A stretch of DNA of 7,130 nt. It comes from Planctomycetota bacterium. GTDB taxonomy: Bacteria; Planctomycetota; B129-G9. Shown here piece after piece: positions 1-4,962 of the stretch. Made by a program: the position numbers and the translations under genes. Within the stretch, counting starts at the first letter, position 1. Every line of letters starts with the position of its first letter. The DNA lies in contig QNCA01000063.1 of NCBI GenBank assembly GCA_003644325.1, forward strand, positions 1-7,130, read 5' to 3'. The notes under the pieces were generated by a model. The model was not told where the DNA came from and searched no databases. It saw only the letters and a list, made by a program, of their open reading frames with translations.

Positions 1-1
1 A

Positions 2-160
2 GTAGTGACGGCGACCCTGATCGGGGCATTGCTGCCCTTGGGTGCGGCCAGGATAAAATGGGACCCGGCCGTGGTGGCCAGCCCGGCCTTGACCACCATC
101 GTGGATATCACCGGATTGCTGATTTATTTCACAACGGCCAAGTTGCTACTCGGAATCTGA
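2..160 (+). CDS. mgtE: Magnesium transporter MgtE, C-terminal end (5' part outside window)
   Basis: The last 52 codons of a gene entering from the left edge, read from base 2 to a TGA at 158-160. The peptide runs VVTATLIGALLPLG, then IKWDPAVVASPALTTIVD, ending ITGLLIYFTTAKLLLGI. This matches the last two membrane helices of MgtE: a small-residue-rich helix, a short loop with a DPA..A.PA..T pattern, then a helix opening with D-[IV]-TGLL-I-Y. In Thermus MgtE the equivalent Asp (Asp432) lines the Mg2+ pore; here it is the D of VDITGLL. The family works as an inner-membrane homodimer with a cytosolic regulatory N-domain and CBS domains, none of which is in view. The gene ends only six bases before the stop codon of a degraded convergent small gene. 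The length of the missing part is unknown, but the family call is firm from the motif and helix layout. Confidence 0.9.
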   Translation, partial: VVTATLIGALLPLGAARIKWDPAVVASPALTTIVDITGLLIYFTTAKLLLGI

Positions 161-166
161 GGATGC

Positions 167-496
167 TTACAATTTTTGAAGCTTTGCAAGGATGTATCTG
201 GCACAGACCCCCGCTGTCTGGTACTCGTCGGTCTCGACCACGGAGCCGCGCATGCCGCGGTACGGGGAAAGGATTGCCTGGTGGTAGGCCAGGAAATCGT
301 CCGGGGGGCTTCCCAATCTCCAGATTCGGGAGCATGTAAGAATCCTGGGCACTGCCGGCACGGTGACAGTCACCATCTACGAGCGGGCCGCTCCTTTAGA
401 GCGTCTGCGCTCCATAGTGGTGACAGTCATCGGTGCGGCCTTTCCAAGATTCTTACATGTTTCCTCCAGCTTCCGTGGGCTTGACTTTTTGGGCAT
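167..496 (-). pseudogene. Small gene of unknown function, broken by MITE insertion
   Basis: On the minus strand the stretch from about 312 down to the TAA at 167-169 reads PPDDFLAYHQAIL, SPYRGMRGSVVETDEYQ, TAGVCARYILAKLQKL, with strongly GC-rich third positions, so it looks like a true C-terminus. On the far side of the element at 328-464, an ATG at 496-494 opens MPKKSSPRKLEE. Deleting the element and one 9-bp duplication joins them as ...SPRKLEIGKPP; one base must also be dropped from the C run near 306-311 (on the minus strand) to continue into DDFLAYHQ. That gives an intact ORF of about 60 aa. As it stands, the frame from 496 meets a TAG at 377-379 inside the element. I do not recognise the protein. 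No clear ribosome site precedes the ATG, and the promoter of the plus-strand gene overlaps it, so the start is uncertain. Coding character of the 3' half is well supported; the reconstruction is inference. Confidence 0.5.
328..464. mobile_element. MITE-like palindromic element, copy A (137 bp)
   Basis: Its left end begins GGGAGCATGTAAGAATC and its right end reads GATTCTTACATG followed by TTTCC, so the ends are imperfect inverted repeats of about 40 bp. It is flanked by TCCAGATTC (319-327) and TCCAGCTTC (465-473), a 9-bp direct repeat with one mismatch that I read as an aged target-site duplication. Inside lie GGTGACAGTCACC (362-374), GAGCGG-G-CCGCTC (380-392), GAGCG-TCTG-CGCTC (399-412) and a decayed GGTGACAGTCATC (419-431). 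It has no coding capacity. A near-identical relative lies at 4668-4850; between positions 361 and 413 the two differ by one base. The terminal repeats, flanking duplication and lack of a transposase fit a MITE mobilised in trans. The element sits inside the small minus-strand gene and just upstream of the 481-509 promoter. Confidence 0.82.
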
Positions 497-509
497 CGAC
501 CCGTATTAT
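481..509 (+). promoter_or_regulatory. Sigma70-type promoter for the 564-779 gene
   Basis: TTGACT (481-486) and TATTAT (504-509) are separated by exactly 17 bases, one mismatch each from the sigma70 consensus. The predicted start is near 515-517, leaving about 48 nt of leader before the ATG at 564. It begins only eight bases after the right-hand target duplication of MITE copy A. The match is by eye; no transcript data. Confidence 0.62.
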
Positions 510-563
510 TCGCGAGAATCCGGGCGCACCGGGTTATCCTGAAACGCAAGCCTCGAGGTACGG

Positions 564-779
564 ATGTTTTTCAGAAAGACGAACATAAGGTGTATTGATT
601 GCCGCAGGTTTGTGCCGAGCAAGGACGATCCGAACTCCGGCACATGTCACATCATCGATATCACGGATGCGGGCGCCGTGCGCGACTGCCGCTGGTTCGA
701 ACCCGTGGAAGGCGAACAGGCCCGGCATAACCCCTCGGAAGCGGAGCCCGCACGGAGCAAGACTGACAAGCCCGAATAA
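564..779 (+). CDS. Small four-cysteine protein, putative metal or Fe-S binding
   Basis: A 71-aa soluble protein, unrecognised at family level. It starts MFFRKTNIRC and carries Cys10, Cys13, Cys28 and Cys42 in a C-x2-C-x14-C-x13-C layout, with CIDCRRFVP early and RDCRWFEP around the last cysteine. Four spaced cysteines in a short hydrophilic chain resemble small HiPIP-like or zinc-knuckle domains. The tail after residue 48 is charged, proline-rich and probably disordered. The start is well set: GAGG at 555-558 lies five bases before the ATG, and a promoter lies at 481-509. It has no signal peptide or membrane segment, so a cytosolic place is likely. The next gene on the same strand begins 119 bases downstream, beyond a palindrome, so cotranscription is possible but not shown. 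Metal type and role are unknown. Reality of the gene is supported by promoter, ribosome site and cysteine pattern. Confidence 0.72.
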   Translation: MFFRKTNIRCIDCRRFVPSKDDPNSGTCHIIDITDAGAVRDCRWFEPVEGEQARHNPSEAEPARSKTDKPE

Positions 780-822
780 TCCCCGCACTCAGCCATTGAT
801 AACTGTAATGCCAAAGGAACCT

Positions 823-843
823 GAAAGGTGACTGTCACCTTTC
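823..843. repeat. Perfect 10-bp-arm palindrome with GGTGAC-T-GTCACC core
   Basis: GAAAGGTGAC and GTCACCTTTC flank a single T. Beyond them GGAA (816-819) and TTCC (845-848) can pair across small internal loops. It lies between two plus-strand genes. No T run follows, so it is not a standard intrinsic terminator. The core is the same as in the two MITE copies and close to those in the 2125-2310 region, so I read it as a solo relic or REP-like member of that family. Confidence 0.8.
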
Positions 844-898
844 CATTCCGTGGAAGACGGGGAGGGCGTTGCTCTTTTTTCGTTTAGGGTGGGACCGG

Positions 899-2077
899 AT
901 GACCGTTGGGAGACAAGTCATACGCCCGGAGGGCGCAGCGCGGCCCGAGGGTCGGCTGGCGGAGGAGTTGTCGCGGGGTGGCGGCGGCGCGGCGCCGGCG
1001 GTGGTCGCCGGCGTGGGTGCCCTCGCTTCGCTGGCGCTGGTCTTCGTTTCACCATTCTGCAGGAGTCTGGGCGGGTGGACGCTTCTCGTCATGCTCGCGG
1101 CAGCCGGGTTTTTTTGCCTGGCGGCGCTTGCGTGCGCCGTTATCGCGTCTGTTCGTTTGAGGCGTCGGCAGACCCCCGCGAAGATACTCTCCTGGATTGC
1201 CCTGCCGGCGGCGGCGCTCATGCTGGGTGTCATGCTGGTGAGCACGTCGCGTGTCCTCGCCTCCGTCACGGCGGACACGCGCACGGATCCCGAGGGCCGC
1301 TACTCCATCACGCGGCCCGGCGCGGACTGGGCGTTCCTGGCATATCCCGTCACCGGCGAGAATGCCGAGGTGGAGATGGTGCGCACTCGCGGTGTGCCCC
1401 TGCACGTTATCGTTCGGACGGGCACCTGCGGAACGAACTCGTCGGCGCTTTTGTACGAAATCGCGCGCCTCTGGATGCTGCCCAGCATGCGACGGCATCA
1501 TCACCACCATCACGGCGGCGCGGCGCATGGAGAAAAGCACGCCAGGCGGTACGACATCCGTTCCATAGAAATAATACTCGGCGACGGGACGGTCGCCCGG
1601 CTGGGGGAACTCTTCGACGAGGAGGTCAGGGAAAATACCAGGGTTCTGAAGAGAATGCGAAAGAGGCTGCAACTGCTCATTGATGAGTCTGCGCCTGATG
1701 AGGAAATCGCAAAGGTGAGCGCGATGATAAAGAAGCACGAGGCATCGTTGCGGATGATGAGGAACGCTCGAGAGGGCGGGGCGCTCAGCCTGATGGTGCG
1801 CCACCTTGCATCGAGACAGTGGCCGCGGGATGATCCGGCGTACATGGCGGCGCGGCGCCAAACGCATCCGCCGGTCCTTGACGGAGTGGAAGGCGTCAAG
1901 ATGCTGGTGAGGGGCAGGACCGCGGGCGGGGATGAGTTCGTGCGGCTGACGCTGTGCGCCGCAAGGAATGGTTCTTCCTACATTTTAGAGTGTTTCGCAC
2001 CGGCGGCCGCCGAGGCCGAGGCACAGGCGGCATTTGACCGGGTCATCGACGGTTTCCGCTTCACCCGGGAATCGTAG
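899..2077 (+). CDS. Membrane protein of unknown function with His6 tract and coiled coil
   Basis: A 392-aa protein that I do not recognise. Three hydrophobic helices lie at about residues 31-54, 58-85 and 96-119. A globular part follows: it opens RYSITRPGADWAFL (about 134-147) and closes with YILECFAPAA ... FDRVIDGFRF near the C-terminus. That pattern recalls PsbP-like or DUF1795-like domains, but the match is loose. Splitting it is an insert with six consecutive histidines (200-205, bases 1496-1513), further His residues, and a highly charged helix of about 55 residues around 238-292 that should form a coiled coil. Start choice: the frame is open from a TTG at 869 with GGGGAGGG only three bases before it, but the ten codons from 869 use TTT, TTA and CGT unlike the GC-rich gene, so the ATG at 899 with a weak AGGG at 885-888 is preferred. 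Topology with the C-domain outside the cytoplasm is inferred. Confidence 0.8.
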   Translation: MTVGRQVIRPEGAARPEGRLAEELSRGGGGAAPAVVAGVGALASLALVFVSPFCRSLGGWTLLVMLAAAGFFCLAALACAVIASVRLRRRQTPAKILSWIALPAAALMLGVMLVSTSRVLASVTADTRTDPEGRYSITRPGADWAFLAYPVTGENAEVEMVRTRGVPLHVIVRTGTCGTNSSALLYEIARLWMLPSMRRHHHHHHGGAAHGEKHARRYDIRSIEIILGDGTVARLGELFDEEVRENTRVLKRMRKRLQLLIDESAPDEEIAKVSAMIKKHEASLRMMRNAREGGALSLMVRHLASRQWPRDDPAYMAARRQTHPPVLDGVEGVKMLVRGRTAGGDEFVRLTLCAARNGSSYILECFAPAAAEAEAQAAFDRVIDGFRFTRES

Positions 2078-2124
2078 CGGGCGTTTCGGACGGTCGTTCC
2101 GAAATTGGGACAGGGACTGAAAAA

Positions 2125-2310
2125 GCGACAGTCACTAATCTGCTCAAGTTGACTGACTTTTCCTGGGCGATGGTGGGTGCTCGGTTATAATCTACTGTCT
2201 CATAACACCTTACTGTGACAGTCGCTAATCTACGACCCGTTCCGACAAGGTCGGAACGGCTCCGTAATTAGTGACAGTCACCGTGGTCAGCGAAAGTCAG
2301 TCAACTTGAG
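2125..2310. mobile_element. Nested inverted-repeat element in the convergent gap (copy C)
   Basis: CTCAAGTTGACTGACTTT (2143-2160) is perfectly inverted at 2293-2310. Between them GTGACAGTCGCTAATCTACG (2215-2234) pairs with the inverse of CCGTAATTAGTGACAGTCAC (2262-2281) with a few mismatches, around a perfect central hairpin at 2237-2259. A further copy of the GYGACAGTCRCTAATCT unit lies just outside the left arm (2125-2141) in direct orientation. No coding sequence and no clear target duplication were seen. The shared GTGACAGTCAC core ties it to the elements at 328-464 and 4668-4850, though its outer ends differ from theirs. It fills most of the 223-bp space between two convergent genes and its right arm enters the end of the gene at 2301. 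Confidence 0.75.
2237..2259. repeat. Perfect 10-bp hairpin at the centre of copy C
   Basis: CCGTTCCGAC and GTCGGAACGG enclose a three-base loop AAG. It lies between the 3' ends of the + gene ending at 2077 and the - gene ending at 2301, so it could act as a bidirectional transcript barrier, but neither strand has a T run after the stem. The CCCGTTCC start also occurs in the extra module of the copy at 4668-4850. Confidence 0.7.
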
Positions 2311-3647
2311 TAATTTTCTTTCAGTTTCAGTCCCATCGCGGCGAGTGCGTGCTTGAGTTCGTCAAGGGAGGTCTGTCCGAAGTTCTTGCAGGCCAGCAGT
2401 TCCTGTTCGGTCATTGTAATCAACTGGCCGACGTTCTGCAGGTTGAGCTTCTCCATTGCGCGTTTGGCCCTGGCGGGGAGTTCCAACTGTGAGATGGGCT
2501 GGTTCAGTATTTCCTCGTCGGGCTGAGCGGATTCGATGTCGCTGATAGGCAGGGCGGCGGCGGGGAACTCGCCCTCGAGTTCCTGGGCCATGCCGAGGCG
2601 CAGCCCTTTTTGTCTGAGCATGTTTTTGATTTCTCTGAGCGATGTCTCGCCGAAGTTCTTGAAGGCGAGCAGTTCCTGCTCGGTCTTCCTGACGAGGTCG
2701 CCCAGTGCGTGGATGTGCATCTTGTTCAGGCAATTGCGGCTTCGCACGGAGAGTTCGAAGTCTGTGACCGGCGTGTTGAGTATCTGCATGCGCTTGTTGC
2801 GTTGCTTGACCTTGTCCTCGTCATAATACATGTTGAGGCTGGCCAGGGCGTCCTTGAGGTAGAGTTGCGCCCGCGGGTGGCCGGGCGCCGCCTCCAGCAC
2901 TTCGCGGTAGCACTTGATTGCGCGCTTGTACTCGAAGGTATCCTCGTACAGCACGCCCAGGTTAATCAGCGCGTTTGTGAAAGTGGGGTTGAGTTTCCTG
3001 CAACGTTCGTAGTATTCGATGGCCTGCTCGTCGTTGCCCCGCAGGTCATGCAACCGGGCCATCCGGAAAATCGCCCGTGCATGCTTGGGGTCCAGCGTAA
3101 TCGCCTTGTCGTACTCGTCCCTTGCTTCGTCGTACAGCGCCCGGTCCTCCAGGCAACATCCCTTCTCATAGTGGTAATCCGCGCGATCCTGGTAGTCCGC
3201 TTCAAGTTCCATCAGTATCTCTTCGGCGGTGTTTGTGTTGCCCACCTCTCGGTGCGCGCGCACCAGCGACAGGCGCAGTTCAAAGGAGTCCGGCTTCTTG
3301 CTGACGGCATGTTCCAGCGCCACCAGCGCGTCACCGGGTCTTTTCTGCTCCAGCAGGCACAGCGCGTAGTAAAGCGCGCCGGCCGCGCGCGCAGTCTCGC
3401 CGGACAGCGCTCCCGCGCCGTCTTCGTACCGTCCGAGAAGCCAGTATCCCACCCCCAGGCGCAGTTTTGCCCGGCCGTCCGAGCCGTCCGATACCTTGCG
3501 CTCGATATCGCTTACTATCTTCTCTACCTCCTTTCTCGTCTTGATGTCGCTGTACATCTCTCTGCGCAGATTCCGCATTTCTTCCAATTCCAGCGATCCC
3601 TCAAGCAATACTTCACGTGCACTGGTTCCGGTTGTCGTGGGCGTCAA
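2301..3647 (-). CDS. TPR protein with two tandem RNA polymerase alpha C-terminal domains
   Basis: A 448-aa cytosolic protein. Residues 62-270 form about six TPR helix pairs, for example GCCLEDRALYDEARDEYDKA (163-182) and LGVLYEDTFEYKRAIKCYRE (230-249). Residues 289-352 are a clear alpha-CTD: FELSVRSRNCLNKMHIHALG, then DLVRKTEQELLAFKNFGETS and LREIKNML, close to E. coli RpoA. Residues 380-443 are a second copy: LELPARAKRAMEKLNL, then LITMTEQELLACKNFGQTSL. Copy 1 keeps equivalents of R265, N268, C269, G296, S299 and E302; copy 2 keeps R265, G296, S299 and E302 but has Arg and Ala for N268 and C269. Both have Thr for K298. The start is TTG at 3647, seven to eight bases after AAGGAGG; upstream frame lies inside the HDOD gene. 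It follows that gene by 32 bases, so one operon is likely. Role as a transcription adaptor is inferred; it lacks the alpha N-terminal assembly domain. Confidence 0.93.
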   Translation of the reverse strand: MTPTTTGTSAREVLLEGSLELEEMRNLRREMYSDIKTRKEVEKIVSDIERKVSDGSDGRAKLRLGVGYWLLGRYEDGAGALSGETARAAGALYYALCLLEQKRPGDALVALEHAVSKKPDSFELRLSLVRAHREVGNTNTAEEILMELEADYQDRADYHYEKGCCLEDRALYDEARDEYDKAITLDPKHARAIFRMARLHDLRGNDEQAIEYYERCRKLNPTFTNALINLGVLYEDTFEYKRAIKCYREVLEAAPGHPRAQLYLKDALASLNMYYDEDKVKQRNKRMQILNTPVTDFELSVRSRNCLNKMHIHALGDLVRKTEQELLAFKNFGETSLREIKNMLRQKGLRLGMAQELEGEFPAAALPISDIESAQPDEEILNQPISQLELPARAKRAMEKLNLQNVGQLITMTEQELLACKNFGQTSLDELKHALAAMGLKLKENYSS

Positions 3648-3653
3648 GGCCGA

Positions 3654-3660
3654 CCTCCTT
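3654..3660 (-). promoter_or_regulatory. Strong ribosome binding site fixing a TTG start
   Basis: The minus strand reads AAGGAGG, then TCGGCC, then TTG at 3647-3645. This near-perfect Shine-Dalgarno sequence in the 32-bp gap after the HDOD stop decides the start of the TPR/alpha-CTD gene, against a longer open frame reaching 3965. Confidence 0.88.
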
Positions 3661-3679
3661 AATGGTTGAGACAAATCCT

Positions 3680-4537
3680 TTACACACCTGCGCCGACCAT
3701 CGCTTCGGCCAGGTCTTTCTCCCTCTCGACTGCGGACAGCACGGAGAAGAAGACCTGCTTCTCCATGCCGATCCTGTCCCAAATTGCGGCATCGACGGGC
3801 ACGGGGTTGAAATCGCCCGGCGGCGCAAAAAACTTCACCGTGCCCATGTACATTGCCACGTTGCACAAACCTGCGTAAATGTACGCCTTCAGTTTTTCCG
3901 GATTCTCGTGATACCTTATTCCGTGGATGAGTTCCACGGGGAAATTCCACTGCTCCGCCAGCCACGAGCCGACCTCCGCGTGGTCGGTGTCAAGCATGCG
4001 CCTTTCGACTTCGCCGAACGAGGTGTGTTCGTCCTTCGCCAGGCGCACAAATTCCATGAACATCTTCGGGTCGTAGCGGTACATCAGTATCTTGCCGACG
4101 TCGTGCAGCAGTCCGACCACGTATGCTATCTCCGGCCGGGCGGTTTTCAGGGTCTTGGCTATCTGCGCGGCCAGTTGGGCCACGACTATGGAATGGACCC
4201 AGAGCCTGCGGAAATCGAACTGCGCACCGCCCCTGATATTCAGCGCCTTGATGACGCTCGCCGTGAACGCGATGTCGCGCAGACGGTTGAACCCCAGCAG
4301 CACTATCGCCTGGTTCAAATCCCCTATGCGCTCGTACATGCCGAACGACGCCGAGTTCACGATTTTCAGAATCTGCGCGGCCAGCGCAGGGTCATGCACA
4401 AGTATTTCCTTCACATCATCGGCGCTGCTGTCCGGGTCGTTGACCGTGGCTATCAGTCTTATTATTACTTCCGGCAGCGTCGGCAGGGACTCGATATGCT
4501 CGGTTATCGTCTTCAGGTCTATCTTTTCCATGCTCAT
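3680..4537 (-). CDS. HDOD-domain signalling protein
   Basis: A 285-aa cytosolic protein with the HDOD fold over about residues 15-220: LPTLPEVIIRL (18-28), HDPALAAQILKIVNSASFG (48-66), LGFNRLRDIAF (81-91), LWVHSIVVAQLAAQIA (112-127), YVVGLLHDVGKILM (139-152) and DHAEVGSWLAEQWNFP (185-200). HDOD proteins are a branch of the HD superfamily used in bacterial signalling, chemotaxis and two-component output; many lack catalytic metal ligands. This one keeps His115, His145-Asp146 in an intact HDVGK, and Asp185-His186, so phosphohydrolase activity cannot be excluded. No receiver, GGDEF or EAL domain is present. The start is the ATG at 4537 with GGAG eleven bases upstream; a second ATG two codons later is less well placed. 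A consensus promoter lies about 90 bases upstream, and the TPR/alpha-CTD gene follows 32 bases downstream. Confidence 0.92.
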   Translation of the reverse strand: MSMEKIDLKTITEHIESLPTLPEVIIRLIATVNDPDSSADDVKEILVHDPALAAQILKIVNSASFGMYERIGDLNQAIVLLGFNRLRDIAFTASVIKALNIRGGAQFDFRRLWVHSIVVAQLAAQIAKTLKTARPEIAYVVGLLHDVGKILMYRYDPKMFMEFVRLAKDEHTSFGEVERRMLDTDHAEVGSWLAEQWNFPVELIHGIRYHENPEKLKAYIYAGLCNVAMYMGTVKFFAPPGDFNPVPVDAAIWDRIGMEKQVFFSVLSAVEREKDLAEAMVGAGV

Positions 4538-4606
4538 AGTTCACGTTTCTCCAGATATTGCCTTAACCGCCCCGGAGAGAATCCCCTGCAGACCGGCCGG
4601 CCCCCT

Positions 4607-4621
4607 CCGCTCAAAGAGCGG
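4607..4621. repeat. Hairpin at the 5' end of the HDOD operon leader
   Basis: CCGCTC and GAGCGG enclose a three-base loop. It lies about where transcription from the 4624-4651 promoter should start, so it would cap the 5' end of the mRNA and could protect it or shift initiation. A GGCCGGCC stretch follows in the leader. No riboswitch fold was recognised. Confidence 0.5.
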
Positions 4622-4623
4622 CC

Positions 4624-4651
4624 ATTATATTCCTGCGACGGCCCGTGTCAA
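4624..4651 (-). promoter_or_regulatory. Consensus sigma70 promoter of the HDOD / TPR-alphaCTD operon
   Basis: On the minus strand TTGACA (4651-4646) and TATAAT (4629-4624) are both perfect consensus hexamers with a 16-base spacer. Predicted start is near 4617, giving a leader of about 80 nt to the ATG at 4537. Perfect boxes suggest strong basal expression. The promoter stands seven bases from the target duplication (4659-4667) of MITE copy B, whose insertion may have separated it from older upstream control sites. Confidence 0.82.
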
Positions 4652-4667
4652 GACATGCGGTCCGGTG

Positions 4668-4850
4668 GGGAGCATGCAAGAATCCTGGGCGCTGCCGGCG
4701 CGGTGACAGTCACCATCTACGAGCGGGCCGCTCCTTCAGAGCGTCTGCGCTCCGCCCGTTCCGGGTCCTCGCCCTGAGGACCCGTCAGGGTCCGAATGGG
4801 TAGTGGTGACAGTCACCGGTGCGGCCTTTCCAAGATTCTTACATGCTCCC
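4668..4850. mobile_element. MITE-like palindromic element, copy B (183 bp), with perfect 9-bp target duplication
   Basis: Ends GGGAGCATGCAAGAATC and GATTCTTACATGCTCCC are inverted repeats. GGTCCGGTG stands immediately outside on both sides (4659-4667 and 4851-4859), a clean 9-bp duplication. Cores GGTGACAGTCACC lie at 4702-4714 and 4805-4817, both intact. Compared with copy A it carries 47 extra bases (4754-4800) holding a perfect 9-bp-stem hairpin, CGGGTCCTC (4762-4770) and GAGGACCCG (4776-4784). The intact ends and duplication make it the younger or better-preserved copy. It has no coding capacity and lies between the HDOD operon promoter and the end of the lipoprotein gene. Confidence 0.88.
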
Positions 4851-4885
4851 GGTCCGGTGCGTGCTCGGGAGTCAGACCCCTCCCG

Positions 4886-4901
4886 TCCCGACGGGTCGGG
4901 A
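4886..4901. repeat. Hairpin downstream of the lipoprotein gene
   Basis: TCCCGA and TCGGGA enclose a four-base loop, 62 bases past the minus-strand stop at 4963. Next to it GGGAGTCAGACCCCTCCC (4868-4885) is a loose palindrome around GTC-A-GAC. No T run follows on the minus strand, so factor-independent termination is doubtful. Confidence 0.4.
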
Positions 4902-4962
4902 TAAATCCGGGCCTCCTCCTCGGCGTCCGACCTCCTCGCGGTTTGCCGCCGGTCCCCTGCCG

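Noticed and set aside
823..843. Intrinsic terminator after the four-cysteine gene
   Set aside because: The stem is strong but no T run follows on either strand; it matches the dispersed palindrome family instead.
835..1284. 149-codon minus-strand open frame opposite the start of the membrane protein gene
   Set aside because: Low-complexity alanine, arginine and proline composition without domain signs, and the plus strand there encodes clear membrane helices.
850..1683. 277-codon plus-strand open frame overlapping the membrane protein
   Set aside because: Arginine- and glycine-rich shadow frame; the frame from 899 has hydrophobic helices and a coherent coiled coil.
2186..2191. TATAAT on the plus strand
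   Set aside because: No suitable -35 box at 15-19 bases upstream and no plus-strand gene follows; it lies inside the repeat region between convergent genes.
2610..3662. Long plus-strand open frame opposite the TPR/alpha-CTD gene
   Set aside because: Its peptide shows no domain, while the minus strand has clear TPR and alpha-CTD motifs. Long antisense frames are common in GC-rich genes.
3648..3965. Upstream extension of the TPR/alpha-CTD frame
   Set aside because: The extension lies inside the HDOD coding region and has arginine-rich shadow composition; AAGGAGG before the TTG at 3647 fixes the start.
3617..4777. 386-codon plus-strand open frame opposite the HDOD gene
   Set aside because: It runs through the HDOD gene, its promoter and into MITE copy B; the opposite strand is convincingly HDOD.
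362..4817. CRISPR array from repeated palindromes
   Set aside because: Copies are irregularly spaced over four kilobases, lie in inverted pairs and have no unique equal-length spacers.
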